Assembly: GCF_009806575.1 (NCBI RefSeq)
Contig: NZ_CP047095.1
Coordinates: 3,104,001 to 3,168,000 of the forward strand
Source of the DNA: Rossellomorea marisflavi
GTDB lineage: Bacteria; Bacillota; Bacilli; Bacillales; Bacillaceae_B
Length of the DNA: 64,000 nt
Reading direction: 5' to 3'
Every line of letters starts with the position of its first letter. Positions within the stretch are counted from its first letter, which is position 1. Positions 7,947 to 17,177 of this stretch are shown piece by piece. The notes under the pieces are model-generated. The model was not told the origin of the DNA, made no database searches, and saw only the letters and a list, made by a program, of their open reading frames with translations. The position numbers and the translations under genes are program-made.

Positions 7947-8774
7947 TTAGGGGCGCTGGCAGTGGGGACAATAATGCGTCCCTCGACCCGCCGATACTTT
8001 TTTCTCGATCGGCGTACCGCATGTCCTGCAAGCCTCTCCATTCCTGCTGTACACATACAGGTTCTGCTGGAACATCCCCATCTGCCCCTGAGAGTTCACA
8101 TAGGAGCGGATCGTGCTTCCCCCCATATCCACTGCTTCCCTGAGGGTGGCAATGATGCTGTGATGCAGATCTGCTACTTCATCCACGGTCAGGGATGATG
8201 CCTTCCGGTCGGGATGGATCCCCGACCGGAATAACGCTTCATCCACATAAATATTCCCGAGTCCCACCATGACGGTCTGATCGAGGAGGACCGCCTTGAC
8301 GATCCTTGAGGTACCGGCGAACTTCCCGTGAAGGTAGTCCGGCGTGAAGGCTTCTTCAAACGGTTCGGGTCCAAGCTGCAGAAGGGGAAGATGAAGAAGT
8401 TCTTCCCCTTTCTTGAACAGATGCATCGTCCCGAATTTCCGTACGTCTCGGTATCTCAATTCCGTTCCATCCGTGAAGGTGAATACCACATGGGTATGCT
8501 TCTCCACAGGCTCTTCCTTTTGATGAAGGGCATACTTCCCCTCCATCCTCAAGTGGGAGACAAGGGAGACATCATTCAGGTAGAAGATCAGAAACTTCCC
8601 CCGTCGCCCCATACCCAGGATTTCCTGACCTTTCAGGGAGTCGGTGAATTGAGCCGTCTCGGATGGTTCCTTGATCATCTTCGGCCAGCTCACGGCCACC
8701 TCTTTGATTGTCTTTCCTACTACGAGGACCTCCAATGTCCTTCTGACTGTTTCTACTTCTGGAAGTTCAGGCAC
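7947..8774 (-). CDS. mutM: Formamidopyrimidine-DNA glycosylase
   Basis: Base-excision repair enzyme removing 8-oxoguanine and formamidopyrimidines, with AP-lyase activity. The 275 residues are full length. The N-terminus MPELPEVET supplies the catalytic Pro2 (Schiff base) and Glu3. A helix-two-turn-helix region lies around residues 150-190. The C-terminus is a four-Cys zinc finger (CRTCG and CPHCQ). It starts 15 bases after the polA stop and is probably co-transcribed with it. Confidence 0.97.
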   Translation of the reverse strand: MPELPEVETVRRTLEVLVVGKTIKEVAVSWPKMIKEPSETAQFTDSLKGQEILGMGRRGKFLIFYLNDVSLVSHLRMEGKYALHQKEEPVEKHTHVVFTFTDGTELRYRDVRKFGTMHLFKKGEELLHLPLLQLGPEPFEEAFTPDYLHGKFAGTSRIVKAVLLDQTVMVGLGNIYVDEALFRSGIHPDRKASSLTVDEVADLHHSIIATLREAVDMGGSTIRSYVNSQGQMGMFQQNLYVYSRNGEACRTCGTPIEKKVSAGRGTHYCPHCQRP

Positions 8775-8789
8775 CGGTCCTACTCCTCT

Positions 8790-11420
8790 CTATTTTGCAT
8801 CGTACCATGTGTCGCCATAGGAATAGTCCACTTTGAGGGGCACTTCAAGCTCCATTGTCTGCTCCATGACTTCCGGTACGATTTTCTCCAGTATCTCGAT
8901 TTCATCCTTCGGCGCTTCGAAGATCAGTTCATCGTGCACTTGAAGGAGAAGGCGTGATTTCAGATTTTCCTGTTCAAGTCGGGCTGCCATATCGATCATC
9001 GCTTTTTTGATGATGTCGGCTGCACTCCCCTGAATCGGTGTGTTCATCGCCGTACGCTCAGCAAAGCTCCGCAGATTGAAGTTCCGGCTCGTGATTTCTG
9101 GGAGGTATCGCCTGCGTTTGAGCAGGGTCGTGACATAGCCTTTCTGCTTGGCATCCTGCACGATGTCCTCCATATAATCCTTCACTCCCGGGAAGCTTTC
9201 AAGGTATTTGTTGATGAACTCACCGGCTTCTTTCCGTGTGATATCCAGGCTCTGTGATAGACCGTAGTCACTGATCCCGTACACGATCCCGAAGTTGACG
9301 GCTTTCGCATGCCGCCTCATATTCGATGTAACGTCTTCTTTCGCCACTCCGAAGACGTCCATCGCCGTCTTTGTATGGATGTCCATATCGTTCCGGAAGG
9401 CTTCGATCAGCTTTTCATCCTTTGCGATATGGGCGAGGACGCGTAGCTCGATCTGGGAGTAATCCGCTGCGAACATCACCCAGCCTTCTTCTGATGGGAT
9501 GAACGCCTGTCTGATTTTGCGGCCTTCTTCCAGCCTGATCGGGATATTCTGAAGGTTCGGATCCGTCGAGCTGAGGCGTCCCGTCTGGGTGAGGGCCTGG
9601 TTGAAGCGCGTATGGATCTTACCGGTTTCCTCATGCACCACTTTCAGCAATCCTTCAAGGTATGTGGACTGCAGCTTTCCAAGCTGACGATAGTGGAGTA
9701 TGTAGTCGATGATCTCATGCTTCGACTGCAGCTTCTCCAATACATCGGCAGACGTGGAGTAGCCGGTCTTCGTCTTCTTGATGACAGGCAGCCCCAGCTT
9801 ATCGAACAGGACCACGCCGAGCTGCTTGGGAGAATTGATGTTGAAGCTTTCCCCTGCGAGCTCGTGGATTTTGCGCTCCAGTTCAACAAGGCGATCGGCG
9901 AGTTCGTCCTTCATTTCATTCAAGCGATCACAGTCGACCTTCACCCCGGTATGCTCCATCTCGGCCAGGATCAGGGCGAGGGGAAGCTCCAGATCGGTAA
10001 ACAATTCTTTTTGATTGTTCTCCTCGAGCTCGTCCATGCATGTCGCCTTCAAGGTCGAGAGAACGAACGCCTTCCTGGCGATGTGTTCAGACAGCACATC
10101 AAGATCCGGTACCTTCTGTTTCGCTCCCTTGCCGAAGACAGCTTCATCGGATTTCATGCCTGCCTGTCCGTGGCCTTTGGCAATCGTGGCGAAATCCTCA
10201 CTCGATTCAGAAGGATTGATGATATAGGACGCGAGCAAGAGGTCGAAATCGATTCCCTCGATCTCGATGCCTTCCCTCAGGAAGGATACGATCGTTTCTT
10301 TAGCGTTGTAGACGTGCTTGACGGATGTCCCGTCCTCCGCCCATTCCTTGAACGCAGGGGATGCTGCCGCTGCTTCCATCGAAAAGAAATAGGTTCCCTT
10401 TTCGTTGTGGAGACCGATCCCGATGACCTTGCCTGTATGATAATTATCCTCGAGCATTTCAATATAGAGGGAACTCTCCCGGGCAAGATAATCCGCTTTG
10501 ATCTCTTCCAGTACTTCGAATGCGATCTCCTCTTGTTCCACCGTTTCTTCCTCGACGGTTTCCCCCATTTTTTCGAGAAGGGAATTGAAGCCGAGATCCT
10601 TGAAGACGGCCTTCAGTTCCTGGGTTTCCTCCCCTTCATACTGGAGGTCATCAAGTCCCACATCCACCGGCGCTTCACGGAGGATCGTCGCCAGTTCCTT
10701 GCTCATGATGGCCTGTTCCTTATTCTCTTCAAGCTTTTCCTTCAGCTTCTTCCCGCTCACCTGATCGATGGAAGCGAGGAGCTCCTCAAGCGTTCCGAAC
10801 TGCTTCAACAGTTTGATTGCCGTCTTCTCACCGACCCCCGGCACGCCAGGGATATTATCCGAGCTGTCACCCATGAGGCCCTTCATATCGATGACGCGAT
10901 CAGGCGTGATCTCCCACTTTTCCTTGACGTGTTCCGGCGTATAGATTTCAAGATCCGTGATCCCTTTACGCGTGATGCACACCGTCGTTTTATCCGAGCT
11001 GAGCTGCGTGAGGTCCTTGTCTCCCGAAAACACCTTTACGTCAAAGCCTTCCGCTTCCGCCCTCAGTGACAGGGTCCCGATGATGTCATCCGCCTCGTAA
11101 TTTTCCTTTTCGTATCGCTTGATCCCGTATGCATCCAAAAGCTCCCGGATGTAGGGGAATTGTTCCGATAGCTCAGGCGGGGTCTTTTGCCTGCCCCCTT
11201 TATATTCCTTGAATGTTTCATGCCTGAAGGTGGTCTTCCCTGCATCGAATGCAACCAGGATATGCGAGGGTTTCTCATCCTCGAGGATCCTTTGAAGCAT
11301 CGTGGTGAAGCCATAGACGGCGTTCGTATGTACACCTTTATCGTTGTTCAACAGCGGCAGGGCAAAGAATGCGCGATATGCGATACTGTTCCCATCGATC
11401 AAGACTAGTTTTTTTGACAT
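8790..11420 (-). CDS. polA: DNA polymerase I
   Basis: Repair and Okazaki-fragment maturation polymerase; 876 residues match the Bacillus enzyme. Domains in order: 5'-3' exonuclease/FEN (about 1-290, with KVFSGDKDLTQL and a helix-hairpin-helix near GVPGVGEKTA); a degenerate 3'-5' exonuclease-like domain (about 300-470) in which I cannot find the usual acidic proofreading motifs; and the polymerase domain (about 480-876) with motif A DYSQIELR, O-helix RRHAKAVNFGIVYG and motif C VHDEL. First gene of polA-mutM-ytaF-coaE. An hflKC unit with its own terminator lies between phoR and polA. Confidence 0.97.
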   Translation of the reverse strand: MSKKLVLIDGNSIAYRAFFALPLLNNDKGVHTNAVYGFTTMLQRILEDEKPSHILVAFDAGKTTFRHETFKEYKGGRQKTPPELSEQFPYIRELLDAYGIKRYEKENYEADDIIGTLSLRAEAEGFDVKVFSGDKDLTQLSSDKTTVCITRKGITDLEIYTPEHVKEKWEITPDRVIDMKGLMGDSSDNIPGVPGVGEKTAIKLLKQFGTLEELLASIDQVSGKKLKEKLEENKEQAIMSKELATILREAPVDVGLDDLQYEGEETQELKAVFKDLGFNSLLEKMGETVEEETVEQEEIAFEVLEEIKADYLARESSLYIEMLEDNYHTGKVIGIGLHNEKGTYFFSMEAAAASPAFKEWAEDGTSVKHVYNAKETIVSFLREGIEIEGIDFDLLLASYIINPSESSEDFATIAKGHGQAGMKSDEAVFGKGAKQKVPDLDVLSEHIARKAFVLSTLKATCMDELEENNQKELFTDLELPLALILAEMEHTGVKVDCDRLNEMKDELADRLVELERKIHELAGESFNINSPKQLGVVLFDKLGLPVIKKTKTGYSTSADVLEKLQSKHEIIDYILHYRQLGKLQSTYLEGLLKVVHEETGKIHTRFNQALTQTGRLSSTDPNLQNIPIRLEEGRKIRQAFIPSEEGWVMFAADYSQIELRVLAHIAKDEKLIEAFRNDMDIHTKTAMDVFGVAKEDVTSNMRRHAKAVNFGIVYGISDYGLSQSLDITRKEAGEFINKYLESFPGVKDYMEDIVQDAKQKGYVTTLLKRRRYLPEITSRNFNLRSFAERTAMNTPIQGSAADIIKKAMIDMAARLEQENLKSRLLLQVHDELIFEAPKDEIEILEKIVPEVMEQTMELEVPLKVDYSYGDTWYDAK

Positions 11421-11623
11421 GGCGGTACCTCCTGTACGTTCATCACATAAGTATGAACCTTCTCTATACCCATTCTACCATGACCGGGATTGAAAGGAAA
11501 AATCCCCACCCCGTCCCGGCAGGAAGGACACGTCGGTAATGGCCCTGCCCATCGTGCTGAAAACGGTTGAGGGCTCCTGGCTACTGCTGGAGCATCCCCT
11601 CTCACTTCCTTCATGTGAAGACG

Positions 11624-11648
11624 AAAAAAAGCCTCCGGACAGGAGGCT
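11624..11648 (-). terminator. Terminator downstream of hflC
   Basis: Minus strand: AGCCTCCTGTCCGGAGGCT (stem AGCCTCC/GGAGGCT) followed by TTTTTTT, seven bases after the hflC stop. Confidence 0.85.
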
Positions 11649-11654
11649 CTGCGA

Positions 11655-12590
11655 TCATTCGGTATAGCCCATGAGCAAGCGGGCATACGGTGAATCCGAT
11701 GGAAGGACGATGACGGTTTCATCATCGATCGTCTTTTTGTAGGTTTCGAGGGTGCGGTACAGATCATAGAATTCAGGATCTTTGGAAAAGGATTGATTGT
11801 AGATCTTCGCAGCCTCTGATTCTCCTTCAGCCCTGATGACATTGGCCTCGGTTTCCGCCTTCGCGATGAGCTCCTTCACTTCCCGGTCCGTTTCGGCCGT
11901 GATGCTCTGTTTCTCCGCATCCCCTTGGGAAAGGTACTCCTGTGCCTTGGATTCCCGCTCGGAAATCATCCTTGTATAGACGGACTTCTCATTGGCCTCT
12001 GGCAGGTCGGTACGTTTGATCCGTACATCTTTGACCACCACCCCGTATTGCTGATTTTCGAGAAGTTCATTGACCTTATCTGTGATCTGGTCGTTCAGGC
12101 TCCCTCTGGAGGACTTTTCATCATTGATGACCTCTTCATATTCCAGTTTACCGAGCTCTGCCCTGACCACAGAATAGATGAAGTCCTCCATCTTCGCTTC
12201 TGCGTTGATGACATTCCGTGCATTGGAGATCATCTTCAAAGGATCGGTGATCTGCCACACGGCATAGTTATCGATGAGCATCCGCTTTTTATCCTTTGTA
12301 TTGATCTCGGCCTCGGTCACATCGGACGTCATCTGCCGCTTCGTCAACGTCGTAACCGATTGAATGAAGGGAACCTTTGCCTTCAGACCCGGCTCTTCGT
12401 CGATCCGCACCACTTCACCGAACTGACGGACGACCTTGTATTCCCCTTCTTTCACGATATAGACGGAAGTGAAGGCAACCAAGAGAAGTGCAAGGAGTAC
12501 AACCAGGAATATTCCCGTCCTGACGTAGGGCTTCCAGTCTGTCGGAGGCCGCTCTTTCTTCTCGAATTGATAGACGTTCGGATTACTCAT
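11655..12590 (-). CDS. hflC: Protease modulator HflC (SPFH/stomatin family)
   Basis: Partner of HflK; in other bacteria the HflKC complex surrounds and restrains the membrane protease FtsH. The 311 residues are full length. One N-terminal membrane anchor (about 26-48) is followed by an SPFH/Band-7 domain with the family start YIVKEGEYKVVRQFGEVVRI and KVPFIQSV. A long charged helix follows (AKAETEANVIRAEGESEAAKIYN), the usual coiled coil. Its start overlaps the end of hflK by eight bases, so they are translationally coupled. From memory this pair is absent at this position in B. subtilis. Confidence 0.9.
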   Translation of the reverse strand: MSNPNVYQFEKKERPPTDWKPYVRTGIFLVVLLALLLVAFTSVYIVKEGEYKVVRQFGEVVRIDEEPGLKAKVPFIQSVTTLTKRQMTSDVTEAEINTKDKKRMLIDNYAVWQITDPLKMISNARNVINAEAKMEDFIYSVVRAELGKLEYEEVINDEKSSRGSLNDQITDKVNELLENQQYGVVVKDVRIKRTDLPEANEKSVYTRMISERESKAQEYLSQGDAEKQSITAETDREVKELIAKAETEANVIRAEGESEAAKIYNQSFSKDPEFYDLYRTLETYKKTIDDETVIVLPSDSPYARLLMGYTE

Positions 12591-13554
12591 CGGTCTTCGC
12601 CTCCTTTTCTTCAGCCTTTTCCTCCGCCTTCGCTTTCCCTTCCATCGGTCGGATCGGGAAATGCTTCAGGGTTTCCCCGTCATCCTTCATAATGTAGATC
12701 TCGGCATTCGGCAGGACGGTTTCAAGGCTTTCAAGCACCAGACGCTTCCGTGTGATATCGGGATTGGTTTTGTATTGATCATAGAGCTTATCGAAGACGG
12801 CCACATCCCCCCGTGCCTGTTCGATCCTCGCAATCTTCTCGCCCTTTGCCTTGGACATGATCGCCTTCTTCTCTCCCTGCGCTTCATTCATGCGCTGGTT
12901 CTGATACTTTTTGGCTTCATTGGTTTTGGTATTCTTCATTTCACGCGCATCGGTGACGGCTGTGAAGGAGGAGCGCACATCTTCATTCGGCAGTTCCACG
13001 TCCTGCAGCTTTACACCGATGATGGAAATCCCTATATCATAGTCTTCTATCAGATTGGTCAGAAGGTCTCTGACATCCCCTTCGATTTTAGCCTTACCCG
13101 AAGTCAATGCATCATCGATCAGTGAACTCCCGATGATGCTCCTGATGGATGATGATGTGGCATCATAGAGGATTTCCTTCGGGTTTTCTGCATTGAAGAG
13201 ATAGCCTTCCGGATCCGTGATTTTCCACTGCACAACAAGATCGGCCAGGACGATGTATTCATCACCCGTGATCATTTTGGTTTCTTTCGGGAAATTTTTG
13301 ATTTCCCCTTCGCTTTCTTCATACCCGAATTGCAGCGTGAACGTTTCCTTCGATAGCGTTTCCACCTGCTGGATCGGCCAAGGCATCTTAAAGTGCAGGC
13401 CCGGTTCCACAACTGGATCCCCCGCCTTCCCGAATGTAAGGACAAGCGCCTGTTCCGACTCATCCACCGTGTACCAAGAAGTCACTAGCACCCCGATGAG
13501 GATCAGTGCTCCCACCACCATCCCCGTCACCTTATATGTTTGCTTCAAGCTCAT
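12583..13554 (-). CDS. hflK: FtsH protease activity modulator HflK (SPFH family)
   Basis: Membrane-anchored SPFH protein forming a complex with HflC that controls FtsH. The 323 residues comprise a short cytoplasmic start, one hydrophobic segment (about 10-28), an SPFH domain (VDESEQALVLTFGKA, MPWPIQQVE, VVQWKITDP) and a long charged helix (about 215-265). The C-terminal tail is Lys/Glu/Ala-rich. I call HflK rather than a second HflC from the gene order and the pattern PGLHFKMPWPIQ. It starts at ATG 13554 with a GGGGG-type site upstream. Its transcript is bounded by terminators at 13654-13686 and 11624-11648. Confidence 0.88.
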   Translation of the reverse strand: MSLKQTYKVTGMVVGALILIGVLVTSWYTVDESEQALVLTFGKAGDPVVEPGLHFKMPWPIQQVETLSKETFTLQFGYEESEGEIKNFPKETKMITGDEYIVLADLVVQWKITDPEGYLFNAENPKEILYDATSSSIRSIIGSSLIDDALTSGKAKIEGDVRDLLTNLIEDYDIGISIIGVKLQDVELPNEDVRSSFTAVTDAREMKNTKTNEAKKYQNQRMNEAQGEKKAIMSKAKGEKIARIEQARGDVAVFDKLYDQYKTNPDITRKRLVLESLETVLPNAEIYIMKDDGETLKHFPIRPMEGKAKAEEKAEEKEAKTDE

Positions 13555-13653
13555 GAAATCCCCCCATTTTTGTCAGACCCATTCTACTAATCTATACGGG
13601 TCCATCCCTGAAAAGTTTCAGGAATATTACATCGATGGGAAAATTTCCATGCA

Positions 13654-13686
13654 AAAAGACGAGAACGGGGTCGGTTCTCGTCTTTT
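13654..13686. terminator. Bidirectional-looking terminator between phoR and hflK
   Basis: AAAAGACGAGAAC-(7 nt)-GTTCTCGTCTTTT: a perfect 13-bp inverted repeat with A and T ends, about 95 bases after the phoR stop. It should stop phoPR transcription before hflKC. Confidence 0.88.
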
Positions 13687-13781
13687 CATCAACACCTTGG
13701 ATGAAGGGGTTTCACTTAGTATCGTATCACCGGTATGTTAACCGGAATTTAACACTTTGTAAATTGATTGTAAAAAAACCA

Positions 13782-15569
13782 TCATTCCCCTTCATGGATG
13801 CTCTCATGGAATTGTTTGTTCAGTAGCACCTTGAATGTCGTCCCCTTATTCAGTTCGCTTTCCACTTCGATTTTCGCTTCATGCGCCTCCAGGATGTGCT
13901 TGACGATGGCAAGGCCGAGGCCGGTTCCCCCGGAGTTGCGGCTCCTTGCTTTATCAACCCGGTAGAAGCGCTCGAATATGCGCGGAATCTCCTCTTGTGC
14001 AATCCCGATGCCGTTATCTTTTATGGACACAAGTACCTGCTTTCCTGCGTCTTCCACTCCGACTTCCACGATCCCGCCTGGGGGAGTGTAGGAAATCGCA
14101 TTGCTGATCAAGTTGATGAAGACCTGCTTCAACCGGTAGCTGTCCACCTCTGCAAGGACCGGGGATTCATTGTGCACATCCAGGGTGATACCCTTTTCCC
14201 TGGCACGCTCGTTCAGGATGGGCAGGATCTCTTCGATGAGTCCGGATATGGATTCCTTTTGAAGGGAGAGCTCGAAACCGCTCTTTTCCACTTTGGACAG
14301 CTCCAGGAGATCCTGGATCAGTGATTGAAGACGGTCGCTCTCCTTTAGGATGATGTCGAGGAAGTTCCTCAAGGTGTCCTCATCCTTCATCGCCCCATCG
14401 AGGAGCGTTTCAGAGAAGCCCTTGATGGATGTAATCGGCGTCTTCAATTCATGCGACACATTGGCAACAAAATCTTTTCTCATCTGCTCGAGCTTTTTCA
14501 GTTCCGTGATATCATGGAAGACCACGACGATCCCCTTCCACACATTGTTGTGACCGATGATCGGGGCCCCGTATACCTCGTAGTGCCTCCGCTCGATCTG
14601 GTAAGGAAGCAGGATCTGCTTGCGGACCCGCTTCTCCGTCATGAAGATTTCCTCCACCAGTCGATTCACCTCTTGGAAATGGATCACTTCATGATAGCGT
14701 ACCTTCCGAAGCTCCTTTTCCTCCAAATTGAAGAATTCCCTGAAGGTGCGGTTAGTCAATACGATAAACCCGCGATGATCGATGAGGAGAAGGGCACTTC
14801 CCATATTTTCGATCAGGGTGGTGAGCCGGTCCTGCTGCATTTCCTGGGCATTGACCATTTCCTGGAGGTTACGTGCGAGGATATTGATCGAGGAGCTCAG
14901 CATGCTGGTCTCATCGAGTCGATCCTCGAAGGTCCTGGCACGATAATTCCCTTTCGCAAGCTCCATGGCTACATTGGTGGCGGATTCAATCGGTTTTGTA
15001 TACCGCACGGTGATCCTTGACCCCAAGATGATGATCAGGACCAACGCAAGTACGAGGGAAATCGTCAGGACCAGCCATATCTGCTGGTTCCCTTCTTCGA
15101 ATTCATCCACCTCGGTACTCATGATAAGGAGTCCGTCGGATTGATTCCCGTTCTGATTGAGGGGATACCAATAGTAACGGAACTCCCTGCCTTCGTCGAC
15201 CACCTTCTTGTGACGGTCCTTCACATCCCAGTCATCCTTGATGGATGCGATGATCTCCTTCTGCTTCTGATCCCCCAGGGAACCCGGACGTTTCGTATCG
15301 TCAATGACCTTCCCGTCCTTATCCAGCAGGGTAATGCGCACATCGAGGATATCGCTGAGCTCATTGATGATGGAGGGATTCGTTCCCTGCAGCGGTCCAT
15401 TTTCTTCTATTGAATTGGCAAGAAGCCTTGCTTCTTTCTGAATCCTGGAGTTCAGCGTCTCCAGATAAAAATTCTTGAAGATTTGTCCAAGCAGGAGACC
15501 CAGCCCGATCAACACGCCGATGATAAGGGTGATGAGCGCCAGAAGAAGCTTCGTCCTGTACTTGGTCAT
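13782..15569 (-). CDS. phoR: Phosphate-limitation sensor histidine kinase PhoR
   Basis: Sensor kinase partner of PhoP. The 595 residues match PhoR (about 580). Order: TM1 (about 8-30), extracytoplasmic sensor domain (31-163), TM2 (164-183), HAMP (about 184-236), PAS domain (about 247-355), HisKA with phospho-acceptor His373 in FVANVSHELKTP, and HATPase with N box NLISNAISYTP, G1 DNGIGI and G2 GGTGLGLAIV. Its start overlaps the phoP stop by four bases (ATGA), so the pair is coupled. The identification rests on architecture, operon partner and location upstream of polA. Confidence 0.93.
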   Translation of the reverse strand: MTKYRTKLLLALITLIIGVLIGLGLLLGQIFKNFYLETLNSRIQKEARLLANSIEENGPLQGTNPSIINELSDILDVRITLLDKDGKVIDDTKRPGSLGDQKQKEIIASIKDDWDVKDRHKKVVDEGREFRYYWYPLNQNGNQSDGLLIMSTEVDEFEEGNQQIWLVLTISLVLALVLIIILGSRITVRYTKPIESATNVAMELAKGNYRARTFEDRLDETSMLSSSINILARNLQEMVNAQEMQQDRLTTLIENMGSALLLIDHRGFIVLTNRTFREFFNLEEKELRKVRYHEVIHFQEVNRLVEEIFMTEKRVRKQILLPYQIERRHYEVYGAPIIGHNNVWKGIVVVFHDITELKKLEQMRKDFVANVSHELKTPITSIKGFSETLLDGAMKDEDTLRNFLDIILKESDRLQSLIQDLLELSKVEKSGFELSLQKESISGLIEEILPILNERAREKGITLDVHNESPVLAEVDSYRLKQVFINLISNAISYTPPGGIVEVGVEDAGKQVLVSIKDNGIGIAQEEIPRIFERFYRVDKARSRNSGGTGLGLAIVKHILEAHEAKIEVESELNKGTTFKVLLNKQFHESIHEGE

Positions 15570-16285
15570 GAGGATTTGGGACCCTCTAATTTATAGCCAA
15601 GCCCCCTGATGGTCTTGATGTAGATCGGTTTCTTCGTATTGGTCTCGATTTTCTCCCGGAGATGGCTGATATGCACATCCACGATCCTTGTGTCGCCCGC
15701 GAAATCATAATTCCACACCGCGCTCAGGAGCTGGTCTCTTGTCAATACCCGTCCGCGGTTGTCTGTGAGGTAAAGAAGAAGTTCAAATTCCTTCGGCGTC
15801 AGTTCAAGGAGTTCACCTTGGAAATACGCTTCATATTGTTCGGGGTACACTTTCAATTCTCCGACTTCCTTGTAATCCACTTCATGGCTTTCGGATTGTT
15901 CTTTCACGGCAGCGGATGCCTGGCTCCTTCTCAGGATCGCTTTCACCCTCGCCACCACTTCACGTGGACTGAAGGGCTTCGTCATATAGTCATCGGCACC
16001 GAGCTCGAGTCCCAGCACCTTATCGAATTCATCATCCTTTGCCGTCAGCATGAGGATCGGCGTACTGATCTTTCGCTGGCGAAGTTCTTTGCACACTTCG
16101 ATCCCATCCATGGATGGAAGCATCAAATCAAGGATGATCAGATCGGGTGATTCGGAGACGGCCTTATTCAAGCCTTCCTCTCCGTCGTGTGCCGTCATGA
16201 CAGCATAACCCGACTGCTCCAGGTTGTATTTTAACAATGTTGCGATCGATTGTTCATCATCCACTACCAGAATGTTTTTGCTCAT
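15566..16285 (-). CDS. phoP: Phosphate-response regulator PhoP
   Basis: OmpR-family response regulator of 239 residues. The receiver domain has the acidic pair DDE (9-11), phospho-acceptor Asp53 in LIILDLMLPSMDG and the switch Thr in MLTAKDD (about 81). The C-terminal winged helix runs from about 135 to 235, ending with DTRIVDVHISHLREKI and TIRGLGYKLE. In B. subtilis PhoP controls phosphate uptake, alkaline phosphatase and teichoic acid genes. The 285-base upstream region is AT-rich with TATAAT-like sequences; I could not assign a clear PHO box. Confidence 0.94.
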   Translation of the reverse strand: MSKNILVVDDEQSIATLLKYNLEQSGYAVMTAHDGEEGLNKAVSESPDLIILDLMLPSMDGIEVCKELRQRKISTPILMLTAKDDEFDKVLGLELGADDYMTKPFSPREVVARVKAILRRSQASAAVKEQSESHEVDYKEVGELKVYPEQYEAYFQGELLELTPKEFELLLYLTDNRGRVLTRDQLLSAVWNYDFAGDTRIVDVHISHLREKIETNTKKPIYIKTIRGLGYKLEGPKSS

Positions 16286-16544
16286 TGATTATAGGCCTCC
16301 AAGAGAATGAATTTACCCCTTCATCCATTAGCATTATGTAATTGTACTTTTATTATAATATAATTTTGCAGTGTTACCACTACTATTCGGCGTTTTGAGA
16401 GCAGTCGGGATAAATGTCCCCTCTTTCATCCAACATTTTGAGAGATGTGATGGTATCCGTGATGAACGCAATGAGCGGGCCAATCGTTCCCCACCGGACC
16501 ACTTGAAGGACCGGGAGCGGTGGCTGCACAGAACAGTCAGCAAA

Positions 16545-16570
16545 TAAAAAAACCGCTCTGAAGGGAGCGG
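16545..16570 (-). terminator. Terminator downstream of the MaoC-like gene
   Basis: Minus strand: CCGCTC-(cctTCA)-GAGCGG followed by TTTTTTT, immediately after the stop codon at 16572. Confidence 0.8.
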
Positions 16571-16571
16571 G

Positions 16572-17048
16572 TTAAAAATTTTCAAGGGCATGGCTGTTCA
16601 TCTTCTCCAACCGGTGAGGTGGGCATACGTTAATCCTTCCCGTCACGACCCTTTCATCGTCTTCATTATCTGCGGTTACTTCGATGATGATGGAATGGGC
16701 CTTCAAATCGATTTCTTTTACTTCAAACAGAAATCGGACGGTAGCGTAGTGATAGACGGGCTTATGGAATTGGATGGATTGTTCGACGATATGCGAGCCG
16801 GGTCCAGGCAGGTATTTTGAGACGGCTGATGTGATGATTCCCGTCAACATGATGGATGGGACGATCGGCTTCTTGAAAGGCGTTTGCGATGCATAGTCGT
16901 GCTGAATATATAAAGGATTGGCATCATTCGTCAAGCCAAGGTAGAGAAGGAGTTCATTGTCCTCGATCTTCTCTGTGAGCGTCAGCTTCTCACCAATGGT
17001 CATATCTTCGATTTTTCTTCCCGGTTTTCTTTTTTTACCCAGTAACAT
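16572..17048 (-). CDS. MaoC-like hotdog-fold protein lacking the catalytic His
   Basis: A 158-residue protein of the MaoC/R-specific enoyl-CoA hydratase (PhaJ-like) family, whose members hydrate trans-2-enoyl-CoA. The hydratase motif is readable as DANPLYIQHDYA (42-53), but the usual catalytic His (D-x-N-P-L-H) is Tyr47, and the later PIVHG is PIVPS. Other conserved parts are present (PGPGSHIVEQSIQFHKPV). The changes suggest a non-hydratase role or altered chemistry. The N-terminus is basic (GKKRKPGRK). AGGAGG stands seven bases before the start. It lies between mdh and phoP. Confidence 0.82.
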   Translation of the reverse strand: MLLGKKRKPGRKIEDMTIGEKLTLTEKIEDNELLLYLGLTNDANPLYIQHDYASQTPFKKPIVPSIMLTGIITSAVSKYLPGPGSHIVEQSIQFHKPVYHYATVRFLFEVKEIDLKAHSIIIEVTADNEDDERVVTGRINVCPPHRLEKMNSHALENF

Positions 17049-17177
17049 GGACGCACCTCCTGAATGTAAACACTTACATTTTTAAATAGTCTGTCTATTA
17101 ATATAGTATCATTTCTATTGTGCCCAAACAAAGGACTTTTTAGTAGAATTTCAAAAGCGATTCAGTGCATGAAAAAA

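Noticed and set aside
9612-11069. 485-codon open frame on the plus strand
   Set aside because: It is antisense to polA, has no RBS and an unlikely amino acid composition; it reflects codon bias of the real gene.
16286-16571. PHO boxes before phoP
   Set aside because: Some TTAACA/TAACAC-like words occur, but not in the spaced direct-repeat pattern expected for PhoP binding.
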